Below are positions 18,414-27,694 of a DNA stretch of 54,495 bases, piece by piece. Source of the stretch: RGIG5612 sp045616165 (GTDB lineage Bacteria > Bacillota > Clostridia > Lachnospirales > Lachnospiraceae); contig JAZLGF010000019.1 of NCBI GenBank assembly GCA_045616165.1, forward strand, positions 1 to 54,495, in the 5' to 3' direction. Position numbers and translations under genes: made by a program. Every line of letters starts with the position of its first letter. The first letter of the stretch is position 1. The notes beneath the pieces were generated by a model. It was not told where the DNA came from. It ran no database searches and saw only the letters and a list, made by a program, of their open reading frames with translations.

Positions 18414-19457
18414 TTATTTGTGAATATACATGGCGTCGCCAAATGAGAAGAAGCGGTATCGTTCATCGACCGCTTTTTTGTATGCGTCGAGCATTATCTC
18501 GCGACTTGAAAATGCTGATACTAGCATTAAAAGAGTAGACTCTGGTAAATGGAAGTTTGTAATTAAACAATCCGTAATCTTAAATTTATATCCAGGATAA
18601 ATAAAGATATCAGTCCACATGGAAGTAGCTTTTACAAAGCCTTTTTTGTCAGCGATGGATTCGAGTGTTCTAGTAGAAGTTGTTCCAACGCAGATAATAC
18701 GCCCTTTCTTTTTTTTAGTTTCATTTATAAGATTGGCGTTTTCTTCATCTATCATGCAAAGTTCGGAGTGCATGTGGTGATCAAGTATGTTTTCTTCTTT
18801 TACAGGACGGAAAGTGCCAAGACCAACATGTAGCGTTACATGGGCAATATTAACACCTTTAGCTTTTATGGCATCTAATAATTCTGTGGTAAAATGAAGT
18901 CCAGCTGTTGGGGCAGCAGCAGAACCGTCGTGTTTTGCATAAACAGTTTGGTAACGATTTTTATCTTCAAGTTTGTGTTTGATATAAGGCGGAAGAGGCA
19001 TTTGGCCAAGCTTATCTAAGATTTCCTCAAAAATTCCGGCAAAAGTAAATCTTATTATTCTATTACCGTCGTCTTGAACCTTAATTATTTCACCATGTAA
19101 TAAATCACGTTCAGTAATTACATTTCCAAAGATAAGTTTACATCCTTCGCGAGCTTTTTTACCCGGCTTTACGAGGCATTCCCAATCAGTATCTGAAATA
19201 CGTTTTAATAAAAGAATTTCAATAATTGCGCCTGTATCTGACCTTGTTCCAAAAAGCCTTGCAGGGATAACCTTTGTATCGTTAATAACCAAGCAATCGC
19301 CTGGATTTAAATAATCTATGATATTTTTGAAAGTATCATGTTTTTCAAAACCCTTTTTTCGGTCAACAACCATAAGTCGTGATGCACTGCGGTCGACTAA
19401 AGGGTCCTGGGCTATTAATTCTTCTGGTAAATCATAGTAAAAATCGTGTAAATTCAT
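18414..19457 (-). CDS. queA: S-adenosylmethionine:tRNA ribosyltransferase-isomerase QueA
   Basis: Converts preQ1-tRNA to epoxyqueuosine-tRNA, a late step of queuosine synthesis at the anticodon wobble position. 347 aa, family-typical. Recognisable blocks: FYYDLPEELIAQDPL at the N-terminus, LVINDTKVIPARL, AAPTAGLHFT and the C-terminal NFHLPESTLLMLVSAF. It is the only minus-strand gene in the first 47 kb, divergent from leuS and convergent with pfkA, and stands apart from tgt. No Shine-Dalgarno precedes its ATG; an extended -10 (TGATAGAAT) ends 9 nt before it, so translation is probably from a leaderless message. Confidence 0.95.
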   Translation of the reverse strand: MNLHDFYYDLPEELIAQDPLVDRSASRLMVVDRKKGFEKHDTFKNIIDYLNPGDCLVINDTKVIPARLFGTRSDTGAIIEILLLKRISDTDWECLVKPGKKAREGCKLIFGNVITERDLLHGEIIKVQDDGNRIIRFTFAGIFEEILDKLGQMPLPPYIKHKLEDKNRYQTVYAKHDGSAAAPTAGLHFTTELLDAIKAKGVNIAHVTLHVGLGTFRPVKEENILDHHMHSELCMIDEENANLINETKKKKGRIICVGTTSTRTLESIADKKGFVKATSMWTDIFIYPGYKFKITDCLITNFHLPESTLLMLVSAFSSREIMLDAYKKAVDERYRFFSFGDAMYIHK

Positions 19458-19466
19458 AACGAGCGA

Positions 19467-19475
19467 ATTCTATCA
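19467..19475 (-). promoter_or_regulatory. queA extended -10 promoter, predicted leaderless
   Basis: On the minus strand TGATAGAAT (19475 down to 19467) is an extended -10 element. Nine bases (TCGCTCGTT) separate it from the queA ATG and contain no ribosome-binding site. The -35 position is weak, as is common with extended -10 promoters. Confidence 0.5.
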
Positions 19476-19514
19476 CAAAGCCTGATAAAATGCTATGTTA
19501 AATTTTGGGTATGA

Positions 19515-19543
19515 TTGAAGAAAAAGTGTAGATGTGGTAAAAT
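19515..19543 (+). promoter_or_regulatory. leuS promoter
   Basis: TTGAAG (19515-19520), 17-bp spacer, TAAAAT (19538-19543) with a TGn extension directly before it. The leader to the leuS ATG is about 50 nt and too short for a T-box. Confidence 0.65.
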
Positions 19544-19599
19544 ATCTTGAAAAAATTTGCTCTCAAATATGGGAGATTTAATAGAGAAAGGCATAAAAA

Positions 19600-22017
19600 A
19601 TGGGTAATATTTATAACCACAAAGAGATTGAAAAAAAATGGCATGATATCTGGGAAGAGCATCCAGTAAACGTCGATGATGGAAAGAAAGAAAAATATTA
19701 TTGCTTAGACATGTTTCCATATCCATCAGGTTCAGGGCTGCATGTTGGTCACTGGAGAGGATATGTAATTAGTGATGTTTGGAGCAGATATAAGCTTATG
19801 CAGGGAAAATATATTATTCATCCAATGGGATGGGATGCTTTTGGTCTTCCTGCAGAAAATTATGCAATAAAGATGGGTATTCATCCTGCTAAAACAACAG
19901 CAGATAATATTTCAAATATTAAGAAACAGATTAACCAGATTGCTGCAATTTATGATTGGGATAGAGAAGTAAATACTACTGACCCTGACTTTTACAAATG
20001 GACACAATGGATATTTGTTCAGATGTTTAAGGCTGGTCTGGCTTATGAAAAAGAGATGCCTATTAACTGGTGTCCAAGTTGTAAGACTGGACTCGCTAAT
20101 GAAGAAGTTGTTGATGGAAAGTGCGAAAGATGTGGTGCTGAAGTTACAAAGAAAAACTTAAAACAATGGATGCTTAAGATTACTCAGTATGCAGATAGAT
20201 TACTTGATGATTTACAGACTCTTGATTGGCCTGAAAAAGTTGTAAAGATGCAAACAGAATGGATTGGAAAATCCTATGGCGCTGAAATTGACTTTAAGGT
20301 TGATGGGTCTGATAAATCAATCACTGTTTATACAACAAGACCAGATACTTTATATGGAGCAACTTTTATGGTGCTTGCTCCTGAATATAAAGATGCGGCC
20401 AGCCTCGCTACACCAGAAAATAAAGAAGCTGTGGATGCTTATATTTATAAGACATCTATGAAGTCATCAGTAGATAGACTTCAGGATAAAGAAAAGACTG
20501 GTGTATTTACAGGAAGCTATGCAATTAATCCACTTAATGGAAAGAAAGTTCCTATCTGGCTTGCAGATTATGTTCTTGCAGATTATGGAACAGGAGCTAT
20601 CATGTGTGTTCCTGCTCATGATGATAGAGATTATGAATTTGCTAAAAAATTCAATCTTCCAATTATTCCTGTTATTACTCCTGAAGGAGAAGACATCGAT
20701 GTTTCAGAAAAACCATATACTGGAACCGGTATTGTAATTAATTCAGAAGAATGGAATGGAAGAGACAGCGCAGAACTTAAAAAAAGTGCTCCAGAAGAAA
20801 TAGAAAATAAAGGTCTTGGGAAAAAGAAAGTTAATTATAAACTTCGTGACTGGGTATTTAGCCGTCAAAGATATTGGGGTGAGCCTATTCCTATAGTTCA
20901 TTGTGATGATTGTGGATGCGTTCCAGTACCAGAAGAAGAACTTCCACTTTTACTTCCTGATGTAGAAAAGTATGAGCCTACAGGCACAGGCGAATCTCCG
21001 CTTGCAGCTATTGATAGTTGGGTTAATACTACATGTCCATGCTGTGGAAAGCCTGCTAAGAGAGAAACTAATACTATGCCTCAATGGGCTGGCTCATCAT
21101 GGTACTTCTTAAGATATGTTGATTCACATAACAAAGAAAAATTAGTAGATAGAGAAAAGGCAGATAAGTATTTACCTGTTGATATGTATATTGGCGGAGT
21201 TGAACATGCAGTTTTGCATTTGCTTTATTCACGTTTCTATACCAAATTCTTAAAAGATATTGGTGTATTAGATTTTGATGAGCCATTTATTAAACTTTTT
21301 AACCAGGGAATGATTACTGGTAAAAATGGAATTAAGATGAGTAAATCAAAAGGTAATGTTGTATCACCAGATGATTTAGTAAGAGATTATGGTTGCGATT
21401 CACTCAGGCTTTATGAACTCTTTGTTGGGCCTCCTGAACTTGATAGTGAATGGGATGAAAGAGGAATTGATGGTGTTTATAGATTCTTAAGTAAGTTCTA
21501 TGCACTTGCAATGAATAGCCTTGAAGCAAACACACAACCAACACAAGAAATGATTAAACTTCGTAATAAACTCGTAAGAGATATTACAAAGAGATTAGAA
21601 AACTTCAGCCTTAATACAGTTATCAGTGGCTTTATGGAATACAACAATAAACTTGCTGATATCGTTAAAAAAGAAGGCGGAGTAGATAAAGAAACTATTG
21701 AAAATTATATTAGGCTTTTAGCTCCATTTGCACCACATGTTGCGGAAGAACTTTGGAGCGTGTATGGCCATGAAAGAAGTGTATTCGACGCTGAATACGG
21801 ATGGCCAACATTCGATGAAGAACTTTGCAAAGATGATGAAATTGAAATTGGAGTTCAGCTTAATGGCAAGGTTAAGGCAACGCTAACTATTGCTGTTAAT
21901 GCTTCTAAGGAAGAGGCACTTGCTAAAGCTAAAGAGGCATTAGGTAATAAGCTTACAGGAAATATTGTTAAAGAAATTTACGTGCCAGGTAAAATTATTA
22001 ATATCGTAGCGAAATAA
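19600..22017 (+). CDS. leuS: leucyl-tRNA synthetase
   Basis: Class Ia synthetase charging tRNA(Leu). 805 aa, typical of the bacterial enzyme. The HIGH-class motif is HVGH in PSGSGLHVGHWRGY; the KMSKS loop appears as KMSKSKGN; the CP1 editing domain is present (TTRPDTLYGATF and GTGAIMCVPAHDDRD). Two zinc-knuckle-like Cys sets are seen (CPSC...CERC and CPCC). The start has a GAGAAAGG site. Its stop shares one base with the start of the next gene (TAATG). Confidence 0.97.
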   Translation: MGNIYNHKEIEKKWHDIWEEHPVNVDDGKKEKYYCLDMFPYPSGSGLHVGHWRGYVISDVWSRYKLMQGKYIIHPMGWDAFGLPAENYAIKMGIHPAKTTADNISNIKKQINQIAAIYDWDREVNTTDPDFYKWTQWIFVQMFKAGLAYEKEMPINWCPSCKTGLANEEVVDGKCERCGAEVTKKNLKQWMLKITQYADRLLDDLQTLDWPEKVVKMQTEWIGKSYGAEIDFKVDGSDKSITVYTTRPDTLYGATFMVLAPEYKDAASLATPENKEAVDAYIYKTSMKSSVDRLQDKEKTGVFTGSYAINPLNGKKVPIWLADYVLADYGTGAIMCVPAHDDRDYEFAKKFNLPIIPVITPEGEDIDVSEKPYTGTGIVINSEEWNGRDSAELKKSAPEEIENKGLGKKKVNYKLRDWVFSRQRYWGEPIPIVHCDDCGCVPVPEEELPLLLPDVEKYEPTGTGESPLAAIDSWVNTTCPCCGKPAKRETNTMPQWAGSSWYFLRYVDSHNKEKLVDREKADKYLPVDMYIGGVEHAVLHLLYSRFYTKFLKDIGVLDFDEPFIKLFNQGMITGKNGIKMSKSKGNVVSPDDLVRDYGCDSLRLYELFVGPPELDSEWDERGIDGVYRFLSKFYALAMNSLEANTQPTQEMIKLRNKLVRDITKRLENFSLNTVISGFMEYNNKLADIVKKEGGVDKETIENYIRLLAPFAPHVAEELWSVYGHERSVFDAEYGWPTFDEELCKDDEIEIGVQLNGKVKATLTIAVNASKEEALAKAKEALGNKLTGNIVKEIYVPGKIINIVAK

Positions 22018-23291
22018 TGATAACAGTACAAATAATAATAATTGTAATTTTAATAATACTTTCAGCGTTCTTTTCATCGTCTGAAACAGCACTTACAACT
22101 ATTTCGGCTCATAGGCTTAAAACATTAGTTGATGAGAATGTTAAACATGCGCTTCTTTTAGAAAAAGTACTTTCAAAAAAGACGAAGATGCTTAGCGTAA
22201 TTTTAATTTGCAATAACATTGTTAATCTTGCGGCTTCGGCCCTAGCAACTGTTGTTGTAGAAAAACTTTTCGGTAGCGTTTTTATTAGTGTTGGAACAGG
22301 CGTTTTAACTCTTTTGATTCTTATATTTGGAGAGATTTCGCCTAAGACTTTAGCAACTCATAGAGCAGAGAAGTTAGCACTTGCTTTTTGTCCGATTATT
22401 AACGCACTTATGATTGTTTTTACACCTATTGCGGCAGCTATCAATTTTTTAGCAAAAGGTGTTATAAGACTTTTTGGTGTTAAGAAAGGTGAAAAAATTG
22501 AGTCATATACTGAAAATGAAATAAGGTCAATCGTTGAAGTAAGCCATGAAGAAGGTGTTACTACTTCAGAAGAAAAAGAGATTATTAATAACGTTTTTGA
22601 CTTTACGGATACAACAGTTAAAGAAGTAATGGTACCACGTATTAACGTAGCAACTATTAATATTGATTCTACTTATGATGAAGTTATGAGCGTCTTTAAG
22701 GAAGACTTTTTTACAAGGCTTCCAGTATATGACGAAGAAGGTAAGAACTTTGTCGGTATGGTTAACGTTAAAGACCTTGTTTTATATGACACTGAAAAAA
22801 AGGATGATTTTAGCGTTAAAGAAGTAATGCGTGATATTGACTTTACTTATGAGGGCAAGCACTTATCAGAGCTCTTTATTGAAATGAAACAAACAAGAAG
22901 ATCTATGATGGGCGTTCTTGATGAGTATGGTGATATAGCGGGCATCGTTACGATGGAGGATTTGCTTGAAGAAATCGTAGGCGATATTAGAGATGAATTT
23001 GATGAAGCCGAAGAAGACGAAATAGTAAGAACTGAGCAAAATATATATTTGGTTCAGGGACATGTAAGCTTAGATGACTTAAATGATAAGCTTGAAGATG
23101 ATTTAGGAGAGGATGCGCCAGCGTTTGAATCAGAAGATATGGATTCAATCGGAGGGTTCGTAATTGAAAACTTAGAGCGTATACCTGAACCGGGCGATAG
23201 TGTAGAAGTTGAAGATGCAACGATAAGCGTTGTTGACATGGACGTAAATAAAATTGAACTTGTAAAAATAAAACTAAAGGAAGATAAATAA
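22017..23291 (+). CDS. CNNM/CorC-type transporter-associated protein with CBS pair (hemolysin family)
   Basis: A 424-aa membrane protein of the HlyC/CorC (CNNM) family, whose members export magnesium or other cations. An N-terminal DUF21/CNNM region with about four hydrophobic segments (residues 1-145) is followed by an acidic linker, a CBS pair (about 205-330, including VMVPRINVATINID and GIVTMEDLLEEIVGDI), and the C-terminal CorC_HlyC domain (about 345-420). The hemolysin label is historical. Translation is probably coupled to leuS through TAATG. The ion carried is not deducible. Confidence 0.9.
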   Translation: MITVQIIIIVILIILSAFFSSSETALTTISAHRLKTLVDENVKHALLLEKVLSKKTKMLSVILICNNIVNLAASALATVVVEKLFGSVFISVGTGVLTLLILIFGEISPKTLATHRAEKLALAFCPIINALMIVFTPIAAAINFLAKGVIRLFGVKKGEKIESYTENEIRSIVEVSHEEGVTTSEEKEIINNVFDFTDTTVKEVMVPRINVATINIDSTYDEVMSVFKEDFFTRLPVYDEEGKNFVGMVNVKDLVLYDTEKKDDFSVKEVMRDIDFTYEGKHLSELFIEMKQTRRSMMGVLDEYGDIAGIVTMEDLLEEIVGDIRDEFDEAEEDEIVRTEQNIYLVQGHVSLDDLNDKLEDDLGEDAPAFESEDMDSIGGFVIENLERIPEPGDSVEVEDATISVVDMDVNKIELVKIKLKEDK

Positions 23292-23292
23292 G

Positions 23293-24387
23293 ATGAAGTT
23301 AGGTATTGTTGGATTGCCAAATGTTGGGAAGAGCACACTTTTTAATGCGCTTACTAAAGCGGGCGCAGAAAGTGCGAACTATCCTTTCTGTACAATTGAT
23401 TCAAATATAGGTATTGCGTTTGTTCCCGATAAACGTCTTTTGGTTTTATCGGATTTTTATAATTCACAAAAGATTACACCTGCAACAGTTGAGTTTGTTG
23501 ATATTGCGGGTCTTGTAAAGGGAGCCTCTAAAGGAGAGGGCTTAGGTAACCAGTTTCTTGCAAGCATAAGAGAAGTAGATGCAATTGTTCATGTTGTAAG
23601 ATGTTTTGAGGATGATAATGTTGTGCATGTTGATGGAAACGTTGATCCACTTAGAGATATCGAGACAATTAATTTAGAACTTATTTTCTCAGACATTGAA
23701 ATTATTGATAGAAGAATTGCTAAATCTTCCAGAGGTGCAAAGAACGATAAAGCATTGGCAGCAGAAGTAGCATTGCTTGAAAAAATCAAAGCATATTTAG
23801 AGCAGGGCAACTTAGCTAAAACGTTAGATTTAAGCGATGATGAAAAAGAAATTAGTAAAGATTTTAATCTTTTAACAGATAAACCAGTTATTTACGCTGC
23901 TAACGTTTCTGAGGATGATTTGCCTGATGACGGTAATTCTAACTCAAATGTTCAAAAGGTAAGAGAGTATGCAGCTGGGAACGGTTCAGAAGTTTTTGTT
24001 GTTTCAGCAAAGATGGAAGCTGAACTTGCTGATTTAGATGATGAAGAAAAAGCGATGTTCTTAGAGGACATGGGACTTAGTGAGAGCTGTCTCGATAAAC
24101 TTATTAAGGCTAGTTATTCAATACTTGGACTTACAAGCTTTTTAACAGCTGGCGAGAAAGAAGTTAGAGCATGGACAATAACTAAAGGAATGAAGGCACC
24201 ACAGGCAGCAGGTAAAATTCATACCGATTTTGAAAAAGGATTTATTAAGGCTGAGGTTGTAAATTACAATGATTTAATAAACCTTGGTTCATATAATGCT
24301 GCTAGAGAAAAAGGACTTATACGTATGGAAGGAAAAGAATATGTAGTGCAAGATGACGATATTATTCTTTTTAGATTCAACGTTTAA
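23293..24387 (+). CDS. ychF: redox-regulated ATPase YchF (OLA1 family)
   Basis: Obg-family P-loop protein that binds ATP rather than GTP and associates with ribosomes. G1 is GLPNVGKST near residue 6, followed by the family block NYPFCTIDSN and VDIAGLVKGASKGEGLGNQFL. The base-specificity motif is NVSE instead of NKxD, the reason the family prefers ATP. A C-terminal TGS domain lies at about 280-362. 364 aa. It starts one base after the previous stop, with AAAGGAAG as binding site. Confidence 0.95.
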   Translation: MKLGIVGLPNVGKSTLFNALTKAGAESANYPFCTIDSNIGIAFVPDKRLLVLSDFYNSQKITPATVEFVDIAGLVKGASKGEGLGNQFLASIREVDAIVHVVRCFEDDNVVHVDGNVDPLRDIETINLELIFSDIEIIDRRIAKSSRGAKNDKALAAEVALLEKIKAYLEQGNLAKTLDLSDDEKEISKDFNLLTDKPVIYAANVSEDDLPDDGNSNSNVQKVREYAAGNGSEVFVVSAKMEAELADLDDEEKAMFLEDMGLSESCLDKLIKASYSILGLTSFLTAGEKEVRAWTITKGMKAPQAAGKIHTDFEKGFIKAEVVNYNDLINLGSYNAAREKGLIRMEGKEYVVQDDDIILFRFNV

Positions 24388-24388
24388 T

Positions 24389-24402
24389 TTGTTATATAAC
24401 AA
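24389..24402. other. 14-bp perfect palindrome between ychF and lgt
   Basis: TTGTTATATAACAA is a perfect palindrome in the 33-bp gap between ychF and lgt, 19 bases before the lgt ATG. It could be a dimeric-regulator site, or chance in AT-rich DNA; nothing else supports a role. Confidence 0.3.
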
Positions 24403-24420
24403 GTAGAACAGGAGATAGAA

Positions 24421-25491
24421 ATGTATAGCATAATTTTTCCACATTTAGGAATTAAACTCGGAGCTTTTCCAAACCAAATTACTATTGGTAATTTTTCAAT
24501 TGCTTTTTATGGAATTTTAATTGCAATTGGAATTATTATTGGATGCGTTGTTGTTTTTCAACGTGTTAAAAAGACAAATCAATATTCGGATGATTATGTT
24601 GATATGATCATTTTTGGAATTATCGCAGGCATTATTGGGGCGAGATTATATTATGTAATCTTTAGCTGGGATATGTATAAAGATAATCTTGGTGAAATCT
24701 TTAATTTAAGAAATGGTGGTCTTGCGATTTATGGAACAATTATAGGAGCTTTTATTTCTACATTCATCGTAACAAGAGTAAAGAAAATTAGTTTTCTTAA
24801 AGTTATGGATACATGCGCTCCTGGGTTTTTAATTGGCCAGGCTCTTGGACGTTGGGGAAATTTCTTTAATAGAGAAGCCTTTGGTGGTTACACAGATTCA
24901 CTTTTTGCTATGCAAATTAAAGCATCAGAAGTAACGGGAGTAACTAACAGTGAAATCTTATCACACATGGTTGAAATTGATGGAACTAAATATATCCAGG
25001 TTCATCCAACGTTCCTTTATGAATCATTATGGTGCATTTTAATTCTTGTTTTAATATTAATTTTTAGAAATTACCAAAAATATAACGGTGAAATTACGCT
25101 TTGGTATCTTGGTGGCTATGCTTTAGGACGTGCATGGATTGAAGGACTTAGAACAGACCAGTTACTCATTGGTAAAACTTTGGCTGTTTCTCAGCTTCTT
25201 TCAATTATTGTCGTTGTTGCAGTGGCAATAATAATTATTGTTACCAGAGTTAAACTCAGCAAAGGATGGACTCCTAACTTTAAGTTAATATTAGAGCCTG
25301 GTGAAGTTGGAACAAAAGAGTATGCGCAGGCTCGTGTTAAAGGTAAAAAAGAAAAGAAAAAAAGCGAATGGGAAAAAGTAACACCTGAAAAATCAGAAGA
25401 AGAAAAAATAGAAGAAGTAAAAGAAGATTCACAAGAAGAAGTTAAAGAAGTAGTAGAGAATGAAGAAACAAAAACAACTACCGAAGATTAA
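24421..25491 (+). CDS. lgt: prolipoprotein diacylglyceryl transferase, with charged C-terminal tail
   Basis: Membrane enzyme moving diacylglycerol from phosphatidylglycerol onto the lipobox cysteine of prolipoproteins. Typical motifs: GGLAIYGTIIGA, the Lgt signature RWGNFFNREAFGG and HPTFLYES. About seven membrane helices span residues 20-280. The usual family length is about 270-290; this protein is 356 aa because of a highly charged Lys/Glu tail from about residue 297. The last 32 nt of that tail overlap the next gene. An AGGAGA site precedes the ATG. Confidence 0.95.
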   Translation: MYSIIFPHLGIKLGAFPNQITIGNFSIAFYGILIAIGIIIGCVVVFQRVKKTNQYSDDYVDMIIFGIIAGIIGARLYYVIFSWDMYKDNLGEIFNLRNGGLAIYGTIIGAFISTFIVTRVKKISFLKVMDTCAPGFLIGQALGRWGNFFNREAFGGYTDSLFAMQIKASEVTGVTNSEILSHMVEIDGTKYIQVHPTFLYESLWCILILVLILIFRNYQKYNGEITLWYLGGYALGRAWIEGLRTDQLLIGKTLAVSQLLSIIVVVAVAIIIIVTRVKLSKGWTPNFKLILEPGEVGTKEYAQARVKGKKEKKKSEWEKVTPEKSEEEKIEEVKEDSQEEVKEVVENEETKTTTED

Positions 25492-27253
25492 TTACAAAGA
25501 ATTAAGTTCACTTAAAATATTTGCGACGTTTTATAAAAACCATATTGGACTATTTGTGCTCGATATGGTTTGCGCTTTAGCAGTAGCAGCAGTAGACCTT
25601 ATTTTTCCATATATATCAAAACAATGTATGGAAGTTTATTTGCCTGAAAATGCGTTTAAGACATTTTTTATTGTTATGTCTATTATGATTGCAGCTTATA
25701 TTGTAAGGTCTATTCTTTATTATATTATTACCTATTGGGGTCACCGCATGGGTGTTGGAATTGAAACTGACATGCGTGAAACTATCTTTAATCATATTGA
25801 AGAACTAAGTTTTAGTTTCTTTGACAAAAATCGTACAGGAAAACTTTTAAGCCGTGTCACAAACGATCTTTTTGAAATTGGTGAACTTGCACATCATGGC
25901 CCGGAAGACTTTTTAATTTCATGTATTACTATTATTGGTGCTTTTTTCGTTCTTCTTACAATAGATTGGAGATTAGCACTGATTGTATTTGCAGTAATTC
26001 CTTTATTTGCCGTGTTTACAATTATTCAAAGAAATAAAATGACAAAAGCATCAATGGCGGTTAAGTCAAGAATGGCGGAAATAAATGCTTCTGTAGAAGG
26101 GGGATTTTCAGGCATAAGAACGGCTAAGGCTTTTGCTAATGAGGAAATAGAAAAAGGTAAATTCAAAAAAATAAACGAAGAGTATTTTGAAATCAAAAAA
26201 GATTTTCATAATGCAATGGCAATTTTCCATTCTGGTATGGAATTTGCGATGTCTATACTTTCTGTTTTAGTAATCATGGTAGGTGGATATTACATAATGG
26301 GTGGAACACTTTCTTATATAGAGCTTGTTACATTTAGCCTTTATATTTCAACATTTATAAATCCAATAAGAAAACTTGGATCATTCGTAGAACAGTATGT
26401 AACTGGAATGGCGGGATTTAAAAGATTTCTTGAAATTATGAGAACTGACCCGGAAATTACAGATAAAGAAAATGCACATGTATTGGAAAATGTTAAAGGC
26501 GATATTGAACTTAAAGGTGTATATTTCGCTTATAAAAGAAGACATTATGCTGAAGATGATGACGAAGAATTTGTAAATGAAGTATTAAAAGATGTTTCAT
26601 TCGATATCAAGGCAGGAACAACATTCGCAATAGTTGGTCCGTCTGGAGGAGGAAAGACAACAATTTCAAATTTAATCCCACGCTTTTATGACGTTAATGA
26701 AGGCGAGATTTTAGTAGATGGATTTAATATAAAAGATGTTACACAGCAAAGCCTTAGAAAATCTATAGGTATAGTTCAACAAGATGTATTTATGTTTGCT
26801 GGAACTATTAGAGATAATATTCTTTACGGTAATCCACTTGCAAGCGAAGAAGAAATAATTGAAGCTGCTAAAAGGGCAGAGATACATGATGAAATTTTGG
26901 AAATGAAAGATGGATACGACACTTATGTTGGTGAACGAGGTGTTATGCTTTCGGGTGGGCAAAAACAACGAATCGGAATTGCCAGAGTTTTCTTAAAGAA
27001 TCCACCTATTATTATTTTAGACGAAGCTACGAGCGCACTTGATAGCGTAACAGAAGCAAGAATTCAAAGTGCGTTTGATGAGCTTGCTAAAGGCAGAACT
27101 TCAATAATTATTGCGCATAGATTAAGTACTATAAGGAATGCTGATAAAATTGCTGTTATTGATAATAATAAAGTTATGGAGCTTGGCTCACATGACGAGC
27201 TTATCAAAGCTGGCGGCGAATACTTAAAACTAGTAAATGCACAAATGATATAA
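25460..27253 (+). CDS. ABC exporter, fused membrane and ATPase domains
   Basis: A 597-aa half-transporter of the MsbA/BmrA exporter type, probably acting as a homodimer. Six membrane helices (about 25-310) are followed by a nucleotide-binding domain: Walker A GPSGGGKTT (393-401), Q-loop in IVQQDVFMF, signature LSGGQ (497-501), Walker B IIILDEATSALD and an H-loop in IIAHRLST. Start ATG 25460 lies within the 3' end of lgt (32-nt overlap) with only a weak binding site, so coupling is likely. Substrate unknown; multidrug or lipid export is typical. A structured repeat follows immediately. Confidence 0.92.
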   Translation: MKKQKQLPKINYKELSSLKIFATFYKNHIGLFVLDMVCALAVAAVDLIFPYISKQCMEVYLPENAFKTFFIVMSIMIAAYIVRSILYYIITYWGHRMGVGIETDMRETIFNHIEELSFSFFDKNRTGKLLSRVTNDLFEIGELAHHGPEDFLISCITIIGAFFVLLTIDWRLALIVFAVIPLFAVFTIIQRNKMTKASMAVKSRMAEINASVEGGFSGIRTAKAFANEEIEKGKFKKINEEYFEIKKDFHNAMAIFHSGMEFAMSILSVLVIMVGGYYIMGGTLSYIELVTFSLYISTFINPIRKLGSFVEQYVTGMAGFKRFLEIMRTDPEITDKENAHVLENVKGDIELKGVYFAYKRRHYAEDDDEEFVNEVLKDVSFDIKAGTTFAIVGPSGGGKTTISNLIPRFYDVNEGEILVDGFNIKDVTQQSLRKSIGIVQQDVFMFAGTIRDNILYGNPLASEEEIIEAAKRAEIHDEILEMKDGYDTYVGERGVMLSGGQKQRIGIARVFLKNPPIIILDEATSALDSVTEARIQSAFDELAKGRTSIIIAHRLSTIRNADKIAVIDNNKVMELGSHDELIKAGGEYLKLVNAQMI

Positions 27254-27257
27254 AATG

Positions 27258-27412
27258 AGCTCGCGGACCGTATAACTCGTTCCTGGCTCGGGTTCCAACT
27301 CGCCGATAACGAATTATACGGCTCCGCTCGCATTGTTATACAGTGAGCATAGCCGTCACAACTTTTTTCAGAGCGTTTTTAGCGGTTGAAAAAAGTTCGT
27401 GCGGGATGCGAA
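27258..27412. repeat. dispersed structured repeat, copy 2
   Basis: Second copy of the element at 18234-18387; bases 27268-27412 match 18243-18387 at 137 of 145 positions without gaps. Hairpin A arms are about 27258-27281 and 27308-27331. Most of the differences fall in or next to the hairpin A arms; a small bulge appears near the base. Hairpin B (TTTTTTCA/TGAAAAAA) is identical in both copies. It follows the ABC exporter stop by 4 nt and separates it from the division cluster. Confidence 0.85.
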
Positions 27413-27470
27413 CGTTTTGTAATTGCAGTAAAGTCATACGAAAGTACGGCTTTTTATTTTTAAATTTTTA

Positions 27471-27499
27471 TTGAAAAAAGTATTGCTTTTTGATATAAA
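27471..27499 (+). promoter_or_regulatory. promoter of the mraZ division cluster
   Basis: TTGAAA (27471-27476), 17-bp spacer, TATAAA (27494-27499). The predicted start near 27506 is about 15 bp before the first MraZ-type operator repeat. The 19-nt segment covering the -35 (27462-27480) recurs exactly at 27582-27600, where no matching -10 follows. Leader length to mraZ is about 190 nt. Confidence 0.6.
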
Positions 27500-27520
27500 A
27501 AGTATTAAAATAACTGCACA

Positions 27521-27555
27521 AGTGGTAAAAAGTGGTACTTAGTGGAGCAAAGTGG
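27521..27555 (+). promoter_or_regulatory. MraZ operator: four AGTGG repeats at exact 10-bp spacing
   Basis: AGTGG occurs at 27521, 27531, 27541 and 27551, each one helical turn apart; three of the four continue as AGTGGTA. MraZ proteins in other bacteria bind arrays of GTGG or TGGG-type direct repeats at 10-bp period upstream of their own gene. Position just downstream of the predicted transcription start fits repression of the cluster by its first product. Confidence 0.75.
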
Positions 27556-27694
27556 TAAATGCTCAGGGTCGCAAATAGAACAAATTTTTATTGAAAAAAG
27601 CCTTAGAGTAAAGGGCACGGAGCTCCTTAAGTTATATATTATGCGTTGCCGCGCTTAATATAAATTTGACAGACATGTCGCTGGGAGGTAAAAG

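Noticed and set aside
19458..19599. T-box riboswitch before leuS
   Set aside because: The leader after the predicted promoter is only about 50 nt and has no T-box sequence or terminator hairpin.
27591..27619. Second mraZ promoter using the duplicated TTGAAA
   Set aside because: No acceptable -10 hexamer occurs at 16-18 bp from this -35 copy.
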